From positions 1 to 39,436 of the IMG/VR virus record IMGVR_UViG_3300032893_000152: a DNA stretch of 39,436 nucleotides; one strand, given 5' to 3'. Each line of letters starts with the position of its first letter. Position 1 is the first letter of the stretch. The notes under the pieces were generated by a model, which had not been told where the DNA came from, made no database searches, and saw only the letters and a program-made list of their open reading frames with translations. A program made the translations under genes and the position numbers. Of this stretch, positions 38,155 to 39,436 are shown one piece after another. The DNA comes from a virus.

Positions 38155-38181
38155 AACTTTTCTTTCCTAACGTTAGGAGAT
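38155..38181 (+). repeat. Two dispersed motif copies overlapping as a palindrome
   Basis: ACTTTTCTTTCCTAACG and its reverse CGTTAGGAGA share TAACGTTA, giving CCTAACGTTAGG. The reversed half supplies AGGAG 7 nt before ATG 38187. Confidence 0.85.
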
Positions 38182-38186
38182 TTCGC

Positions 38187-38405
38187 ATGCACCCGGCTTA
38201 CGCACACCACAAGCCCGGACCGCGCGCCCTAAAGGAAATGGCTGCGATTCGTGCCAAGTTTGCCGAACTTCACGAAGCCATCGAGGAACTCACTGGCGGC
38301 CCTTCTCGCGAGAAGTCGCTGGCGCTGACTCACCTGGAAGAGTCGGCGATGTGGCTCAACAAGGCGATTGTGAAAGCTGACCCACAATCAGTACCGGAAG
38401 CCTGA
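38187..38405 (+). CDS. Acb2/Tad1-hairpin-like anti-defence protein
   Basis: 72 residues: two helices linked by a short loop, with FAELHEAIEELTGGPSREKS then LALTHLEESAMWLNKAIV. The S-R-E-x-S-x-A-x-T-x-L-E-E-x-x-M-W-x-N-x-A-I pattern is that of phage proteins assigned to the Acb2/Tad1 hairpin family. Acb2 sponges cyclic oligonucleotides made by CBASS defence. Length and motif fit; binding of a particular signal is not shown by sequence. AGGAG from the reversed motif sets the start. Confidence 0.7.
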   Translation: MHPAYAHHKPGPRALKEMAAIRAKFAELHEAIEELTGGPSREKSLALTHLEESAMWLNKAIVKADPQSVPEA

Positions 38406-38424
38406 CGCCCATCTCACGATAGCT

Positions 38425-38466
38425 ACGCCTTTTTCTCCTAACGTTCCGTTCTGGGAGAAGAGGCGT
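38425..38466 (+). promoter_or_regulatory. Hairpin pairing a motif copy with a ribosome-binding site
   Basis: ACGCCTTTTTCTCC (38425-38438, overlapping the motif copy at 38429-38443) can pair with GGGAGAAGAGGCGT (38453-38466), about 13 bp with one bulge. The right arm contains the purine-rich ribosome-binding site of the gene at 38472. Confidence 0.5.
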
Positions 38467-38471
38467 ATCGC

Positions 38472-39185
38472 GTGCCGCCAGTTTTACTCAGTTTGACTGA
38501 GCACAAGCAATTTGCATCCATCGTGACGAACGATCCGGTGCGGGACGCGTCGTTGCAAGCGATCATCGACGAAACAACCGACTCCATCCTTCGCTACTGC
38601 AACAACGGCAACATCCTCCAATCGACCTACACGCAGATTCTTCCGCTACCGATCACGCCGTCTCTCTTGCTCCCTTTTGCACCGGTCATTTACGCGCCCT
38701 CCGCTACGCCGACGCCTATTGACTTGCAGATTTACATCAATGTGTGTGCCAACGGTGATCCGGCGCAGTTCACCTCGGAGACGCTGACGACGCCGTACAG
38801 CGATTGGATTCTTGACACCTACTCCGACATTACGACCTCGGAGAGCGGCATCGTCAAGTTCACTAACGGCACATGGTTCTTCTCGCGCGAGCGACCAATC
38901 TACTCGCTTGGTGTCAAGATCACACCGACGCCGGGCGCGGTCAAAGTGGTTTACACGGCAGGGTACACAACTGTTCCATCCGCGATCAAGGGGGCTATCA
39001 ACTTGATCACACGGAAGATTTACAACGCGCGCAAGTTGGGCTTTCCCGTCGTGTCGGAATCACTGGCGGGATACTCGTACTCCGGGCAGCAATCGGCGAC
39101 GGCAAACGGCGTTCTACAAGGTGACCCAACGATTCGACAAATGCTCGCTCCGTTCTGCCGGCCGCAGATTGGTGGTTACAGCTAA
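38472..39185 (+). CDS. Head-tail connector, gp6-like
   Basis: 237 residues. LTEHKQFASIVTNDPVRDAS then LQAIIDETTDSILRYCNNGN is the helical N-terminus of HK97 gp6-type connectors. VVYTAGYTTVPSAIKGAINL, ITRKIYNARK and a Gly-rich end are also typical. It forms the ring below the portal. A beta-rich insertion (about residues 60-140) makes it longer than many relatives. GTG 38472 follows the hairpin. Confidence 0.7.
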   Translation: MPPVLLSLTEHKQFASIVTNDPVRDASLQAIIDETTDSILRYCNNGNILQSTYTQILPLPITPSLLLPFAPVIYAPSATPTPIDLQIYINVCANGDPAQFTSETLTTPYSDWILDTYSDITTSESGIVKFTNGTWFFSRERPIYSLGVKITPTPGAVKVVYTAGYTTVPSAIKGAINLITRKIYNARKLGFPVVSESLAGYSYSGQQSATANGVLQGDPTIRQMLAPFCRPQIGGYS

Positions 39186-39231
39186 TGCGACTGACTGCAA
39201 TTGCGTGAAAGATGTGCGCGAAGGGTAATCC

Positions 39232-39436
39232 GTGAGCATCGGGTTGATCACACATGCGAAAATCAGCAACAGCGGCGGCTCGCCAGCGTCGGTAACCAGT
39301 TCGGCTTTCAACAGCACCGGGGCAAACCTTCTGATCGTTGCGATTGACTGGCTTCAGACGACCGCTCCCACGTTGACGGACTCCAATAGTAATACGTGGA
39401 CACCATTGACAGTCAGGACGAATACGACTCGGTTTA
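39232..39436 (+). CDS. Structural protein, N-terminus only (3' partial)
   Basis: From GTG 39232 the frame stays open to the window end: VSIGLITHAKISNSGGSPAS, then SAFNSTGANLLIVAIDWLQT and TLTDSNSNTWTPLTVR. This beta-sandwich-like opening is common in phage virion proteins and lectin-like domains. Position after the connector fits a tail or fibre protein; the domain cannot be named from 68 residues. Confidence 0.5.
   Translation, partial: MSIGLITHAKISNSGGSPASVTSSAFNSTGANLLIVAIDWLQTTAPTLTDSNSNTWTPLTVRTNTTRF

Noticed and set aside
1-39436. tRNA or rRNA genes
   Set aside because: No cloverleaf with a TTCRANNC-type T-loop and no rRNA signature was noticed on either strand.

Overview
The window looks like 39 kb of the head-gene region of a large tailed bacteriophage or prophage that infects a planctomycete, probably of the Gemmata group. 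The phage assignment rests on an ordered set of head genes: the end of a large terminase, an HK97-type portal, a prohead protease fused to a scaffold-like tail, an HK97-fold major capsid protein, a decoration-like protein and a head-tail connector. The host guess rests on four small genes carrying the planctomycete-type TIGR02996 repeat-companion motif (D-E/D-D-T-x-R-L-x-x-A-D) and on high GC with Ala/Arg/Trp/Gly hexanucleotide repeats. No host housekeeping gene, rRNA or tRNA is visible.

Layout. 1-801: C-terminal end of an intein-bearing terminase, with an HNH endonuclease gene nested in another frame. 874-8539: a run of small, tightly packed, mostly unrecognised genes (zinc ribbons, a vWA protein, coiled coil, HTH, TIGR02996 proteins). 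8576-17168: a 1842-residue portal fused to a kinase-like and a Zeta-toxin-like P-loop domain, short coupled genes, and an 833-residue protein with a 2H phosphoesterase and a GNAT domain. 17316-18764: two DNA-binding regulators and two small genes. 18787-22466: a type V CRISPR locus, consisting of a degenerate repeat array, a 638-residue Cas12-like effector and a regular array of 15 repeats and 14 spacers. 22548-25700: a second large GNAT-containing protein. 25789-30434: a minus-strand block of small genes including a polynucleotide-kinase-like P-loop protein. 30604-39436: protease, capsid, homing endonuclease on the minus strand, decoration protein, methyltransferase, DUF6527-like, glycosyltransferase-like, Acb2-like, connector and a partial structural protein.

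The most unusual system is the CRISPR locus. The effector keeps the RuvC-II Glu, the RuvC-III Asp and the zinc finger, but the RuvC-I Asp is replaced by Ala (residue 368). It is therefore predicted to bind an RNA-guided target without cutting it. No cas1, cas2 or cas4 is present. It is flanked by two arrays of the same repeat family, one regular and one diverged but with compensatory changes in the repeat hairpin. One further lone repeat lies 15 kb away, inserted into another dispersed element just ahead of a gene.

That second element is a roughly 20-bp motif (ACTTTCTTTTCCTAACGGAA and variants) present about 40 times. It usually lies just upstream of start codons, but also occurs in frame inside the three giant head proteins. 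A third shared signal is an ACCGAGTGGYGTA element placed between the -35 and -10 boxes of several promoters, suggesting one regulon. Candidate anti-defence genes are the Acb2-like protein and the 2H phosphoesterase.
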